Assembly: GCA_029202445.1 (NCBI GenBank)
Contig: CP119321.1
Coordinates: 2,666,001-2,730,000 of the forward strand
DNA length: 64,000 nt
Reading direction: 5' to 3'
Source of the DNA: Candidatus Microbacterium phytovorans
GTDB lineage: Bacteria; Actinomycetota; Actinomycetes; Actinomycetales; Microbacteriaceae
Shown: piece after piece, positions 24,057 through 32,870 of the stretch
Numbering within the stretch: the first letter of the stretch is position 1
Layout: each line of letters begins with the position of its first letter
Made by a program: the position numbers and the translations under genes
Notes under the pieces: generated by a model
What the model was told of the DNA's origin: nothing
Seen by the model: the letters and a program-made list of their open reading frames with translations, nothing else
Database searches by the model: none

Positions 24057-24593
24057 ATGACCACCTACCTCGCCTTCTTGCGCGCGATCAATCTCGGATC
24101 GAAGCGGGTGTTCCCCAAGGGCGACATCCAGCGGGTGGTCGGCGAGGCGGGGTTCGAGGGCGTCGAGACGCACATCAACACCGGCAACGTACGGCTGGAG
24201 TCGCGCATGCGCTCACGGGCCAAGATCGAGGCGCTGCTGGAGCGGGCCTTCGCCGCCGACCGGGCGTTCGAGGTGCCGACGGTCGTCTTCTCCGCGGCGG
24301 AGTTCACGGCGATCGCGCAAGACGTCGCGGAGCTCGATGCGGCCCACCCCGGGCTCGCGCGGCACTACGTGTACCTCCTGAAGGAGGAGCTCGACGGCGA
24401 CGCGCTCGAGGCCGTCGCGGCGACCGCCTCCGACAAGGGGGAGATGGTGGTCCGCGGGCGGGCCGCGCATGCGCTCCTGCGGCCCGGCTACCAGGACGGT
24501 ACGGTCGATCCGCTCCGCGCCGCCGTGCATCTCGGGGTCGCGACGAACCGCGCGGCCACGGTCGTGCGCACGCTCGCCGAGAAGTGGTGCTGA
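24057..24593 (+). CDS. DUF1697 family protein
   Basis: A 178-residue cytoplasmic protein with the complete DUF1697 signature at the N-terminus: YLAFLRAINLG followed by DIQRVVGEAGFEGVETHINTGNVRLES, with the invariant Asn-Thr-Gly-Asn. The middle helix KIEALLERAFAADRAFEVPTVV and the C-terminal LGVATNRAATVVRTLAEK (family form: xTxRNxxTxxKL) are also present. Function of the family is unknown. Starts 20 nt after the DUF3516 helicase with its own -10-like box. The GTG-start RecQ gene follows after 46 nt. Confidence 0.9.
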   Translation: MTTYLAFLRAINLGSKRVFPKGDIQRVVGEAGFEGVETHINTGNVRLESRMRSRAKIEALLERAFAADRAFEVPTVVFSAAEFTAIAQDVAELDAAHPGLARHYVYLLKEELDGDALEAVAATASDKGEMVVRGRAAHALLRPGYQDGTVDPLRAAVHLGVATNRAATVVRTLAEKWC

Positions 24594-24626
24594 GGAGAGC
24601 GGGCGCCGGCTGTCGGATGCCGCGGC

Positions 24627-24632
24627 TATCGT
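24627..24632 (+). promoter_or_regulatory. -10 box of leaderless recQ promoter
   Basis: TATCGT, 7-nt spacer, GTG at 24640. No SOS (LexA-type) box is visible in the adjoining 46-nt gap. Confidence 0.45.
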
Positions 24633-24639
24633 GGATCGG

Positions 24640-26700
24640 GTGAGTGACGCCGGCGGGAACATCGACCCCTACGCCGACCTCGTGTGGGATCCCGACGACT
24701 ACGCCCCGCCGCCCGATCCCGACGCTCCGCCGCCGCCGGAGTTCGACGGCTACGCGGGCGCTCTCGCGCGCGCGACGCGGTCGGGGGGCCGCCCCGCTGC
24801 CGCCACCGCGCCGTCACGACCGGCGGTCGCGCCGGAACCGGCATCCGTGCTCTCACTGGAGCGCCGCGATCACACCGGCGCCGACGCGCGCGCCGTGCTC
24901 AAGGAGGTCTTCGGCTACGACGACTTCCGCGGCGATCAGGCCGCGATCGTCGCGCAGGTGATCGGCGGAGGGGATGCCGTCGTCCTCATGCCGACGGGCG
25001 GCGGCAAGTCCGTCACGTATCAGGTGCCCGCGCTCGTGCGTCCGGGCACGGGGCTCGTCGTGAGCCCCCTCATCGCGCTCATGCACGACCAGGTCGACGC
25101 CCTCATCGCGAACGGCGTGCGAGCCGCCTACCTCAACTCCACGCAGTCCGCGGGGGAGCGCGCGGGTGTCGAGCGGGCTTTCCTCGACGGCGAACTCGAC
25201 CTGCTCTATGTCGCCCCCGAGCGGCTCAGCGTGCCCGCCACCACCGCGCTCCTGCAGCGCGGCCGACTGAGCGTTATCGCCATCGACGAGGCGCACTGTG
25301 TGAGTCAGTGGGGTCACGACTTCCGCCCCGACTATCTCGCGCTCGGCGACCTCGGGGAGCGCTTCCCCGGTGTGCCGCGCATGGCGCTCACGGCCACGGC
25401 GACCAAGGCGACGCACGCTGAACTCACCGAGCGGCTGTCGCTGTCGACCGCGCAGCACTTCGTGGCGAGCTTCGACCGCCCGAACATCCAGTACCGCATC
25501 GAGCCGAAGGTCGATCCGCGTCGTCAGCTGGTGCAGTTCATCCGCCGGTTCGACGGCGACGGCGACGGCAGTGCCGGTGCCGGCATCGTCTACGCGCTCA
25601 GCCGCAAGTCGGTGGAGCAGACCGCCGAGTACCTGCGCGGGCAGGGCGTCGATGCCCTTCCGTACCACGCGGGTCTTCCCGCCGAGGTGCGGGCCGCGAA
25701 CCAGTCGCGCTTCCTCCGCGACGACGGCGTCGTCATGGTGGCGACGATCGCGTTCGGGATGGGCATCGACAAACCCGACGTGCGGTTCGTCGCGCACATC
25801 GACCTGCCGAAGTCGGTCGAGGGGTACTACCAGGAGACCGGGCGCGCCGGTCGCGACGGCGAACCGGCGATCGCGTGGATGGCGTACGGCCTGGGCGATG
25901 TCGTGCAGCAGCGTCGCCTCATCGATCAGTCGCCCGGAGACCGCGCGTTCAAGATGCGGCTCGGTCAGCACCTCGACGCGATGCTGGCCCTCTGCGAGAC
26001 GGTGACGTGCCGGCGGCAGAACCTGCTCGGCTACTTCGGACAGGAGTCCGGCCCCTGCGGCAACTGCGACACCTGCCTCGACGCGCCCGACACGTGGGAG
26101 GGCCTCGTGCCGGCGCAGAAGCTGCTGTCGACGATCGTCCGGCTGCAGCGGGAGCGCGGCCAGGCGTTCGGTGCGGGTCACCTGATCGACATCCTGCGCG
26201 GCGCGTCCACCGAGCGCATCGTGCAGCAGGGCCACGACCGGCTGGCGACCTACGGCATCGGGTCCGACCTCTCCGACCAGGACTGGCGTTCGGTCGTCCG
26301 TCAACTGCTGGCCCGTGGCATCCTCGCCGCCCAGGGAGAGTACGGCACGCTCGCGCCCGGTCCGGATGCCGGAGGGGTGCTCCGCGGCGAGCAGTCGGTG
26401 CCGTTGCGACGCGACGTGCTCGGGCGCGCGGCGCCGTCGCGCGCACGGAAGTCGAGTGCTCCCGAGGGCGTCGCGGCGGGCGATCGCGACCTGTTCGAGG
26501 CGCTCCGCACGTGGCGTGCCGAGCAGGCGCGGGAGCAGGGCGTGCCCGCGTACATCGTGTTCGGCGATGCGACCCTGCGCGCCCTCGCCGACAAGCGACC
26601 GCGCACGAGCGACGACCTCTCCGGCATCACCGGCATCGGCGCGAAGAAGCGCGAAGCCTACGGCGACGCCGTGCTCGCCGTCATCGCGGCCACCTCCTGA
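24640..26700 (+). CDS. recQ: ATP-dependent DNA helicase RecQ
   Basis: 3'-5' DNA helicase of 686 residues for recombination and replication-fork repair. About 80 Pro/Asp-rich N-terminal residues come first, then the helicase core: FGYDDFRGDQ (motif 0), MPTGGGKSV (motif I, about 117-125), DEAHCVSQWGHDFRPDY (motif II plus the RecQ aromatic loop), MALTATAT (III), and QETGRAGRDG (VI). The RQC zinc site follows (TCRRQNLLGYFG...CGNCDTC, about 450-480) with its winged-helix region, and a C-terminal HRDC domain (RTWRAEQAREQGVPAYIVF to GIGAKKREAYG). All key residues are intact. I chose the GTG at 24640 because of the TATCGT box; GTG at 24631 is an alternative three codons upstream. Confidence 0.93.
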   Translation: MSDAGGNIDPYADLVWDPDDYAPPPDPDAPPPPEFDGYAGALARATRSGGRPAAATAPSRPAVAPEPASVLSLERRDHTGADARAVLKEVFGYDDFRGDQAAIVAQVIGGGDAVVLMPTGGGKSVTYQVPALVRPGTGLVVSPLIALMHDQVDALIANGVRAAYLNSTQSAGERAGVERAFLDGELDLLYVAPERLSVPATTALLQRGRLSVIAIDEAHCVSQWGHDFRPDYLALGDLGERFPGVPRMALTATATKATHAELTERLSLSTAQHFVASFDRPNIQYRIEPKVDPRRQLVQFIRRFDGDGDGSAGAGIVYALSRKSVEQTAEYLRGQGVDALPYHAGLPAEVRAANQSRFLRDDGVVMVATIAFGMGIDKPDVRFVAHIDLPKSVEGYYQETGRAGRDGEPAIAWMAYGLGDVVQQRRLIDQSPGDRAFKMRLGQHLDAMLALCETVTCRRQNLLGYFGQESGPCGNCDTCLDAPDTWEGLVPAQKLLSTIVRLQRERGQAFGAGHLIDILRGASTERIVQQGHDRLATYGIGSDLSDQDWRSVVRQLLARGILAAQGEYGTLAPGPDAGGVLRGEQSVPLRRDVLGRAAPSRARKSSAPEGVAAGDRDLFEALRTWRAEQAREQGVPAYIVFGDATLRALADKRPRTSDDLSGITGIGAKKREAYGDAVLAVIAATS

Positions 26701-26755
26701 CGCGCGACCATCTCGCCTCGCCGCCGCGACTCTCCCCCGTTGGCCATGAAACTGA

Positions 26756-26787
26756 GTGTCACGTGTGACGGGTGTGGGTTTCACACA
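26756..26787. promoter_or_regulatory. Overlapping imperfect palindromes, candidate operator
   Basis: GTCACGTGTGAC (26758-26769) is an imperfect palindrome, and TGTGGGTTTCACA (26774-26786) has TGTG/CACA ends. Both lie about 70-100 nt upstream of the candidate promoter of the acyl-CoA oxidase-like gene. A repressor site responding to acyl-CoA is conceivable; the regulator is not in the window. Confidence 0.35.
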
Positions 26788-26837
26788 GGCGAGGATGGCG
26801 ACCACCGGGGCTCGCTTGTGGGAGGCGTCCAACCGTC

Positions 26838-26866
26838 TTGGCGGGCCGTTGTGGCACTCCTACCGT
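26838..26866 (+). promoter_or_regulatory. Candidate sigma-70 type promoter
   Basis: TTGGCG (26838-26843), 17-nt spacer, TACCGT (26861-26866); the ATG at 26910 follows after a 35-40 nt leader with GAGAGG as ribosome-binding site. Confidence 0.45.
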
Positions 26867-26909
26867 CGATAGTGACCTTTTCTGTCCGTCGACGCCCGAG
26901 AGGTACGCG

Positions 26910-29024
26910 ATGACCGACGCCGCCGTCCGTCCCACCAAGCCCGCCACCAGCCGGCGCACGCCCGCCGGGGGTGCACCCACGGCCGCCCACTCCGCGGAGG
27001 AGGCGCACGAACCACGCATCGACGTCGCCGCCGTCACCGACGCGCTCCTCGGAACCTGGGCGGACACGCGCCGCAGCGCCCGCGAGATGATCAAGAACCC
27101 CGTGTTCTGGAAGATCGAGGGCCAGCCGATGGCCGATCACCGGGAGCGCGTGCTGTCGCAGCTGCATCTGCTGGTCGAGAACGACGGCTCTCGCCGCGCC
27201 TTCCCCGAGGAGTACGGCGGGCTGAACGACAACGGCGCCAACCTCGCCGGCTTCATGGAGCTCGTCTTGGCCGACCCGAGCCTGCAGATCAAGTCCGGCG
27301 TGCAGTGGGGTCTGTTCGGTTCTGCCATCTACCAGCTCGGCACGAAGACGCACCACGATCGCTGGCTCCGCGACGTCATCACGCTCGACCTCCCGGGCGC
27401 GTTCGCGATGACCGAGACGGGGCACGGCTCCGACGTCGCCGCCATCGGCACGACGGCGACGTACGACCCGGATGCCGAGGAGTTCGTCATCCACACGCCG
27501 TTCCGCGGTGCGTGGAAGGACTATCTGGGCAACGCGGCGCTCCACGGCAAGGCGGCGACGGTGTTCGCGCAGCTCATCACCGGCGGGGTCAACTACGGCG
27601 TGCACTGCTTCTTCGTGCCGCTGCGCGACGAGTCGGGTGCCTTCCTGCCCGGGGTCGGCGGTGAGGACGACGGCGTCAAGGGCGGCCTGAACGGCATCGA
27701 CAACGGTCGACTGCACTTCGACCATGTCCGGGTTCCGCGCGAGAACCTCCTCAACCGCTACGGCGACGTGGCCCCCGATGGCACCTACTCCAGCGACATC
27801 GCCACCCCCGGCCGCCGCTTCTTCACCATGCTCGGCGCGCTCGTGCAGGGGCGGGTGTCCCTCGATGGGGCCGCCACCACCGGAACGGCACTGGCCCTCC
27901 ACATCGCCCTGACCTACGCCAATCAGCGGCGCCAGTTCGACTCCGGCTCCGGGTCGGACGAGGTGGTGCTCCTGGACTACGGCAAGCACCAGCGTCGCCT
28001 GATCCCGCGCCTCGCGCAGGTCTACGCGCAGTTCTTCGCCAACGACGAACTGCTGCGCAAGTTCGACGGCGTCTTCGGCGGCACGTCCGACACTCCGGAG
28101 GAGCGCGAGGACCTCGAGACGCTCGCCGCGGCCCTCAAGCCGCTCTCTACGTGGAACGCGCTCGACACGATCCAGGAATGCCGCGAGGCCAGCGGCGGCG
28201 CGGGCTTCCTCGCCGAGAACCGTCTCGTCGGGCTGCACCACGATCTCGACGTGTACGTCACGTTCGAGGGCGACAACAACGTTCTCCTCCAACTGGTCGG
28301 CAAGCGTCTCCTCTCCGACTACGCCCGGCAGTTCCGAGGCGCGGATGCCGCGAAGCTGGCGGGGTTCGCGGCGCGGCAGGCGGCCGGGAAGGTGTTCCAC
28401 GGCGCCGGGCTCCGGCAACTGGGTCAGGCGGTCGCCGATTTCGGTTCCACCGCGCGGTCGGTGGAACTCGGGCTCCGCGCCGATCAGCAGCACGAGTTGC
28501 TCGCCGGCCGAGTGGAGCAGATGATCTCGGACATCGCGGCGCGTCTGCGTCCGGCATCCAAGGCCACTCCGTCCGAGGCTGCCGCCATGTTCAACGCGAA
28601 TCAGGCGGAGCTCATCGAGGCCGCCCGTGCGCACGGCGAGCTTCTGCAGTGGGAGGCGTTCAGCGACGGCGTCACCCGGATCGAGGATGAGGGCACCCGT
28701 CAGGTGCTCACGTGGCTGCGCGACCTCTTCGGCCTGAGCCTCGTCGAGAAGCACCTCGCATGGCACCTGATCAACGGTCGCCTCTCCACGCAGCGTGCGG
28801 CGGCAGTGACGCGCTACATCGATCGGCTCTGCCTGCGGCTCCGGCCGCACGCGCAGGACCTCGTCGATGCCTTCGGCTTCGCACCCGAGCACGTGCGTGC
28901 TCCGATCGCCTCGGGCGCCGAGCAGGAGCGGCAGGACGAGGCGCGGACGTACTATGCCGACCTCGCGGCATCCGGGGCGGCTCCGGTATCGGAGAAGTCG
29001 CTCAAGAAGAAGACGTCGTCCTGA
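26910..29024 (+). CDS. Acyl-CoA oxidase / acyl-CoA dehydrogenase-like flavoprotein
   Basis: Large ACOX-type enzyme of 704 residues, predicted to oxidise acyl-CoA to trans-2-enoyl-CoA with FAD. Segments seen: AFAMTETGHGSDV (about residues 166-178), the FAD/substrate loop GRVSLDGAATTGTALALHIALTYANQRRQF read at about 310-345, and VTFEGDNNVLLQLVGKRLL (about 449-467) in which the Glu is the expected catalytic base. The C-terminal ACOX domain is complete. About 40 Ala/Thr/Pro-rich residues precede the fold. The ATG at 26910 has GAGAGG 6-7 nt upstream. Stands alone in transcription, with candidate promoter and palindromic operator upstream and a strong hairpin downstream. Confidence 0.9.
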   Translation: MTDAAVRPTKPATSRRTPAGGAPTAAHSAEEAHEPRIDVAAVTDALLGTWADTRRSAREMIKNPVFWKIEGQPMADHRERVLSQLHLLVENDGSRRAFPEEYGGLNDNGANLAGFMELVLADPSLQIKSGVQWGLFGSAIYQLGTKTHHDRWLRDVITLDLPGAFAMTETGHGSDVAAIGTTATYDPDAEEFVIHTPFRGAWKDYLGNAALHGKAATVFAQLITGGVNYGVHCFFVPLRDESGAFLPGVGGEDDGVKGGLNGIDNGRLHFDHVRVPRENLLNRYGDVAPDGTYSSDIATPGRRFFTMLGALVQGRVSLDGAATTGTALALHIALTYANQRRQFDSGSGSDEVVLLDYGKHQRRLIPRLAQVYAQFFANDELLRKFDGVFGGTSDTPEEREDLETLAAALKPLSTWNALDTIQECREASGGAGFLAENRLVGLHHDLDVYVTFEGDNNVLLQLVGKRLLSDYARQFRGADAAKLAGFAARQAAGKVFHGAGLRQLGQAVADFGSTARSVELGLRADQQHELLAGRVEQMISDIAARLRPASKATPSEAAAMFNANQAELIEAARAHGELLQWEAFSDGVTRIEDEGTRQVLTWLRDLFGLSLVEKHLAWHLINGRLSTQRAAAVTRYIDRLCLRLRPHAQDLVDAFGFAPEHVRAPIASGAEQERQDEARTYYADLAASGAAPVSEKSLKKKTSS

Positions 29025-29113
29025 CGCGCGCTCCGGCCGAATTCATCACGAAACGGTAACGATGGCCGGGTTCATGTCCGTGGCGACGGTGACCCGAACT
29101 CTTCCCTCCTGAA

Positions 29114-29127
29114 GGCAGTGCACTGCC
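29114..29127. repeat. Perfect 14-bp palindrome
   Basis: GGCAGTG immediately followed by CACTGCC, in the 209-nt gap between the oxidase gene and the converging membrane-kinase operon. Too short-looped for a hairpin terminator; could bind a dimeric protein. Confidence 0.5.
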
Positions 29128-29167
29128 ACGCCCGTTTCGGCTTCGAGGCGTCGGCGGCCGCCTTCAC

Positions 29168-29196
29168 GGGGGGCCGTCTCGGGTGGGCGGCCCCCC
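29168..29196. terminator. Strong GC hairpin between convergent genes
   Basis: GGGGGGCCG (29168-29176) pairs perfectly with CGGCCCCCC (29188-29196) around an 11-nt loop. Placed between the ends of the genes stopping at 29024 (+) and 29234 (-), it could terminate both. No U-tract follows, as is common in high-GC actinobacteria. Confidence 0.7.
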
Positions 29197-29233
29197 ACCT
29201 CTCTCCCCGCTCTCCCGCCCGCGACCGATCGGT

Positions 29234-30268
29234 TCAGGTCTCGGTGGGGATGTCGCGAACGACGATGCCTTCGGGCACGTCGAGTCGTGTCGACCCTGAC
29301 GGCGTGTGCGTCACGATCGAGACACCCTGCGACGCCCCCGCCGCGGGATCGCCCGCCCCGACGGCGATGACGAAGCTCCCCGCGTCGAGACGGTCGACCG
29401 TCTCGGCAAGCTGATGCGCCGCGGCGTCGGTGAGCGAACGCTGCATCTGCGTCGATGCCTCGGCCAGCACCGCTCCTCGCACACCCCGTCGACGGGCCGC
29501 CTCGACGACGCGGACCAGCTCGGGATGCTGCAGTTCGGGAGACCGGAGGCGGTCGCGTATCCGCCCCTCGACGGCTACCACGTCGCTGCGCAGCGTGTCG
29601 TCGATGGGTGCGCCCGCGGCGATGCGGGTGAGGATGCCGGTCGTCTCCTCCTTCACGATCTCCAATTGCGCCTGATACTCGCGGATGGCGTCCTCCGAGG
29701 CGAGGGCCTGGCGACGGCTCTCGGCCTCCTCGGACCGGTGCTGGAGTTCGAGCGAGACGAATCGCGCCAGCAGCACCCGCCACATCGCCGCAGCCAGGTA
29801 GGCGGCCAGTGGCATCCCGAGGAGGAGGACGGCACCCGCGAGCGTCTGCCCGGTCAGCGCGATCCACAGGAGCACGCCCCCGAACTGCAGCACCCAGCCC
29901 ATCGCGGCGAACCCGGAGTTGGAGCGGGGGAAGAGCAACGCCATCAGGTAGGCGGCGAAGTCGACGAGCCACAGCCGCTGCGCCTCGTCGACGCTCGCGA
30001 GGGCGACGCCCGTCATGGTCAACCCGCAGGCGAGGACGAAGCCGGCGCCGAGCGGACGCAACGGCCGGTCCCGCTGCGTCGTCAGTGCGAGCGCCCCCGG
30101 CAGGGCCAGCGCGTAGCCGAGGGCGAGGAGCGGCTCGCCGGTAGGCAGGTAGCCCAGCAGGATGCCGTTGGCCACGCCGCAGAGCCACACGAAGATCATG
30201 ACCGCGCGGCCCGCGGGGGTGGACAGCCCCGCGGTGCCGGTGCCGCGCGCGGTGGCTACGGTGTCCAT
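29234..30268 (-). CDS. Membrane protein with degenerate histidine-kinase-like C-terminus
   Basis: A 344-residue protein with about six membrane helices in residues 20-165, a cytoplasmic coiled-coil segment (LQHRSEEAESRRQALASEDAIREYQAQLEIVKEE, split between residues 185 and 220) and a C-terminal domain of about 110 residues. The domain has the overall layout of a histidine-kinase ATPase (an EAARRRGVRG helix where an N-box would be) but no Asp-x-Gly-x-Gly box, so it should not bind ATP in the usual way. No phospho-acceptor His motif is clear. ATG at 30268 overlaps the end of the upstream kinase gene by 13 nt, so the pair is coupled and may form a hetero-oligomer. Function unknown. Confidence 0.7.
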   Translation of the reverse strand: MDTVATARGTGTAGLSTPAGRAVMIFVWLCGVANGILLGYLPTGEPLLALGYALALPGALALTTQRDRPLRPLGAGFVLACGLTMTGVALASVDEAQRLWLVDFAAYLMALLFPRSNSGFAAMGWVLQFGGVLLWIALTGQTLAGAVLLLGMPLAAYLAAAMWRVLLARFVSLELQHRSEEAESRRQALASEDAIREYQAQLEIVKEETTGILTRIAAGAPIDDTLRSDVVAVEGRIRDRLRSPELQHPELVRVVEAARRRGVRGAVLAEASTQMQRSLTDAAAHQLAETVDRLDAGSFVIAVGAGDPAAGASQGVSIVTHTPSGSTRLDVPEGIVVRDIPTET

Positions 30269-31437
30269 GTCAGCACCACCGCCGTTCCCTCGCCCGGCGC
30301 CGACCGGATGGCTGCGGTCCCGCCCACGCGGAGCATCCGCCCCGTGATGCTCTGGGCGAGGCCGAACCTGCCCTGCGCGGCGACACTCGGGTCGAATCCG
30401 CGCCCGTCGTCCGCGATCGTCAGGGTCACGGTCGACGCCGCGATCCACAGGGCTGCGCGGATGTGCTCGCTGCCGGAGTGCCGCTTCGCATTGCGCACCG
30501 CTTCGGCGCCGGCATCCGAGAGCGCCGCGATCACGGCGTGGGGGAACGCGGGCGATGTATCGGGGCTGGCGATGCTCACGTGGAGCGGCAGATCAGGCAT
30601 CGTGCGGTGCAGGCGCTCGGTGATGAGGTGGGCGGCGTCGCGGGACGTGACAAGTCCGCCGCCGCCGACAGCGTGGGGGCCGGTATCCGCCGCGCCGTCG
30701 GGCGCGGCGCCGATCGCTGTCAGGGCGTAACGCGCTTCGCTCCGTAGTTCCGCCGGCGTCTGCCCGCGGAACAGCAGCGCCGCGCTCAGCACGGACAGCA
30801 CCTCGTCGTGCACCAGTTCGGTGAACGTGGCGCGCTCGCGCGACAGCGCGGCGGCTCGCGCGTTTCGCTCCTCGGCCATGCGGGCGGAGAGCTCGCTGTC
30901 GTGAAGCTGGCGCAAGCGCCCGCGCATCGCGATGAACAGTGCGCAGAAGAGGACGTTCGCCAGTTGCAGGGGGGTGTCGGCGGCGACGTCGGTGGGCACG
31001 TAGCCGAGAAACACCCACGCCGACAAGGCGACGCAGACCGCGGAGAAGACCGTCGCACCCATGGCCGCAATCGGTCGCAGGGCGACGGCAAGGTAGGCCG
31101 CGGTGGCCGGTTCGAGGGTCCAGATCCAGGGGGATACGGGCGGAGTCGGGCCGGCGTAGGCGGCGAACGACAGGAGCTGCGCGAGGACCGTCGCGGCCGG
31201 GATGCCGATCCAGAACGGTCGGGCGGCCGTGACCGGCAGAAACCACCCGAAGAGAGCCAGGGCGACCGTGGCGACGACGGGGATGCGCGCGAGAACCTCC
31301 CACCACGTGTCGAAATGGCCGACCTGCGCCGCGGCGCTGGGGCCGACGAGTCCGAGGATGATGAACGGCGTGCCAGCGGCGACCATCATTCCAAGGCGAC
31401 GGTCGACGTCGGGGCTGGACGGCGTGTTCGTCTTCAT
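30256..31437 (-). CDS. Sensor histidine kinase-like membrane protein (HisKA_3 / NarL-partner class)
   Basis: A 393-residue protein with about five to six membrane helices (residues 15-172), a coiled linker, an HisKA_3-like dimerisation segment FTELVHDEVLSVLSAAL with acceptor His at residue 210 followed by Asp-Glu, and an ATP-binding domain with N-box DAGAEAVRNAKRHSG, G1 box IADDGRGFDP, and a G2/G3 region (GRFGLAQSI, GEGTAVVLTW). All residues needed for autophosphorylation appear present. No LuxR-type response regulator is encoded on either side, unusual for this class. Upstream at 31491-31496 a minus-strand TATAGT could be the -10. Pairs with the degenerate kinase-like gene that follows. Stimulus unknown. 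Confidence 0.8.
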   Translation of the reverse strand: MKTNTPSSPDVDRRLGMMVAAGTPFIILGLVGPSAAAQVGHFDTWWEVLARIPVVATVALALFGWFLPVTAARPFWIGIPAATVLAQLLSFAAYAGPTPPVSPWIWTLEPATAAYLAVALRPIAAMGATVFSAVCVALSAWVFLGYVPTDVAADTPLQLANVLFCALFIAMRGRLRQLHDSELSARMAEERNARAAALSRERATFTELVHDEVLSVLSAALLFRGQTPAELRSEARYALTAIGAAPDGAADTGPHAVGGGGLVTSRDAAHLITERLHRTMPDLPLHVSIASPDTSPAFPHAVIAALSDAGAEAVRNAKRHSGSEHIRAALWIAASTVTLTIADDGRGFDPSVAAQGRFGLAQSITGRMLRVGGTAAIRSAPGEGTAVVLTWTP

Positions 31438-31490
31438 CGACGACGCCGAGGTCAGTCCCGCGGAAATCGGGACAGCGGGTGCATGGCGTC

Positions 31491-31496
31491 ACTATA
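31491..31496 (-). promoter_or_regulatory. Possible -10 of the kinase-like gene pair
   Basis: TATAGT on the minus strand in the most AT-rich spot of the region, about 50 nt before the ATG at 31437. No good -35. Confidence 0.3.
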
Positions 31497-31590
31497 AACC
31501 CGCCCGAATCTGCACGATAGGCCTCGTGGGCTGGGGTGGGTCGGGCACGGTGGGGTCGGGCGGGGCGGTCGCGCTGTCGGGACGGGTCGC

Positions 31591-31596
31591 TACTCT
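31591..31596 (+). promoter_or_regulatory. -10 box of leaderless tag promoter
   Basis: TACTCT, 6-nt spacer, GTG at 31603. Confidence 0.5.
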
Positions 31597-31602
31597 GACC
31601 GG

Positions 31603-32172
31603 GTGACGCTCGACATCCGAACCGGCCCCGATGGCATCGACCGCTGCGCGTGGGTGGGTGACGCCGAGTATCGGCGCTACCACGACGAGGAGTGGGGTCG
31701 GCCTCTCCACGGCGATCGCGCACTGTTCGAGAAGATGAGCCTCGAGGGGTTCCAGGCGGGCCTCAGCTGGATCACGATCCTCCGCAAGCGGCCGCGGTTC
31801 CGTGAGGTGTTCGCCGGGTTCGATCCCGCCGCGATCGCCGACTTCACGGCGGACGACGTGGAGCGTCTGATGCAGGATGCCGGCATCATCCGCAACCGCG
31901 CCAAGATCGAGGCGACCATCTCCAATGCGCGCCTCGCGCTCGCGATGGCACCGGGTGAGCTCGACGCGTTGATGTGGTCATTCGCCCCCGACTCTCACGT
32001 GCGGCCGAAGAGCTTCGCGGAGGTGCCGGCGACGACACCGGCATCCGATGCCCTGTCGAAAGCGCTGCGGAAGGCGGGTTTCCGTTTCGTCGGCTCGACG
32101 ACGATGTATGCCCTGATGCAGTCGGCGGGAATGGTCGACGATCACGTCGTGGGTTGTCACCGGGCCGTCTGA
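31603..32172 (+). CDS. tag: DNA-3-methyladenine glycosylase I
   Basis: Base-excision repair enzyme of 189 residues that removes 3-methyladenine from DNA. The zinc-snap of Tag is visible: RCAWVG with Cys at about residue 15, YHDEEWG with His at about 27, and near the end DDHVVGCH supplying the last His and Cys. EEWGRPLHGDRALFEKMSLEGFQAGLSW is the substrate-pocket region with the conserved Glu and Trp. GTG start with TACTCT 6 nt upstream, so probably leaderless. No alkylation-response gene (ada, alkA) is adjacent. Ends 14 nt from the stop of the converging ATPase gene. Confidence 0.93.
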   Translation: MTLDIRTGPDGIDRCAWVGDAEYRRYHDEEWGRPLHGDRALFEKMSLEGFQAGLSWITILRKRPRFREVFAGFDPAAIADFTADDVERLMQDAGIIRNRAKIEATISNARLALAMAPGELDALMWSFAPDSHVRPKSFAEVPATTPASDALSKALRKAGFRFVGSTTMYALMQSAGMVDDHVVGCHRAV

Positions 32173-32186
32173 CGCGCTCACCCTGC

Positions 32187-32870
32187 TCAGCTGAGCCGGA
32201 CGGTGCGATCGGCGGCATCCGCGACAGCGGGATCGTGCGTGACGAGCACGATCGCCGATGCGGCGCAGAGCGTGAACAGCAGCTGGAGGATCTCGTCGCG
32301 GAGTTCGACGTCGAGCGCGCCGGTCGGTTCGTCGGCGAGGAGAAGGGTCGGTTTACGGACGACGGCGCGGGCGATGGCGACGCGTTGCTGCTCCCCGCCG
32401 GAGAGTTGCTTCGGTCGGTGTCCTACCCGGTGGCCCAGCCCCACGCGTTCGAGCGCCTCGCGGGCGCGCTCGCGTGCGACCGCGGGCGCAATCCCTTGGA
32501 GGCGCAGGGGGAGTTCGACGTTCTCGAGGGCGGAGTATCGCGGCATCAGCCGGAAGTCCTGATGAACGTGTGCGACATGCTGCAGTCGAAGACGGGCCCG
32601 TTCGTCTGCCGTGAGGGTAGCGAGGTCCTGACCGACGGCGGTGACGGTGCCGACGGGCGTCACCAGTCGACCGGATGCGAGATTCAGGACGGTCGACTTC
32701 CCCGACCCTGAGCGGCCGATCAGTGCGACGCGCTCGCCCGCCGCGACGTCGACGCTCAGTCCGCGCAGCACGTGCACGATCTCCTTCCGGCGCTTCGGGT
32801 AGGAGTAGTGGACGTCGTCGAAGCGCAGGATCGGGTCGTCGGGGGCGGTCGGGTCGGAGGCCGAGGTCAT
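32187..32870 (-). CDS. ABC transporter ATP-binding protein (LolD/MacB type)
   Basis: A 227-residue ATPase of the MacB/LolD/BceA group that drives FtsX-type permeases. Walker A GRSGSGKST (about residue 46), Q-loop HVHQDFRLMPRYSALENVELP, signature LSGGEQQRVAIARAV (about 144), Walker B LLLADEPTGALD and H-loop VTHDPAVAD are all intact. The LMPxxSALENVELPL string is typical for mechanotransmitting ABC systems. Last gene of a four-gene operon: secreted protein, permease, permease, ATPase, each overlapping the next by 4 nt. Probably powers export or extrusion of the secreted partner or of a lipid/peptide from the membrane. Confidence 0.92.
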   Translation of the reverse strand: MTSASDPTAPDDPILRFDDVHYSYPKRRKEIVHVLRGLSVDVAAGERVALIGRSGSGKSTVLNLASGRLVTPVGTVTAVGQDLATLTADERARLRLQHVAHVHQDFRLMPRYSALENVELPLRLQGIAPAVARERAREALERVGLGHRVGHRPKQLSGGEQQRVAIARAVVRKPTLLLADEPTGALDVELRDEILQLLFTLCAASAIVLVTHDPAVADAADRTVRLS

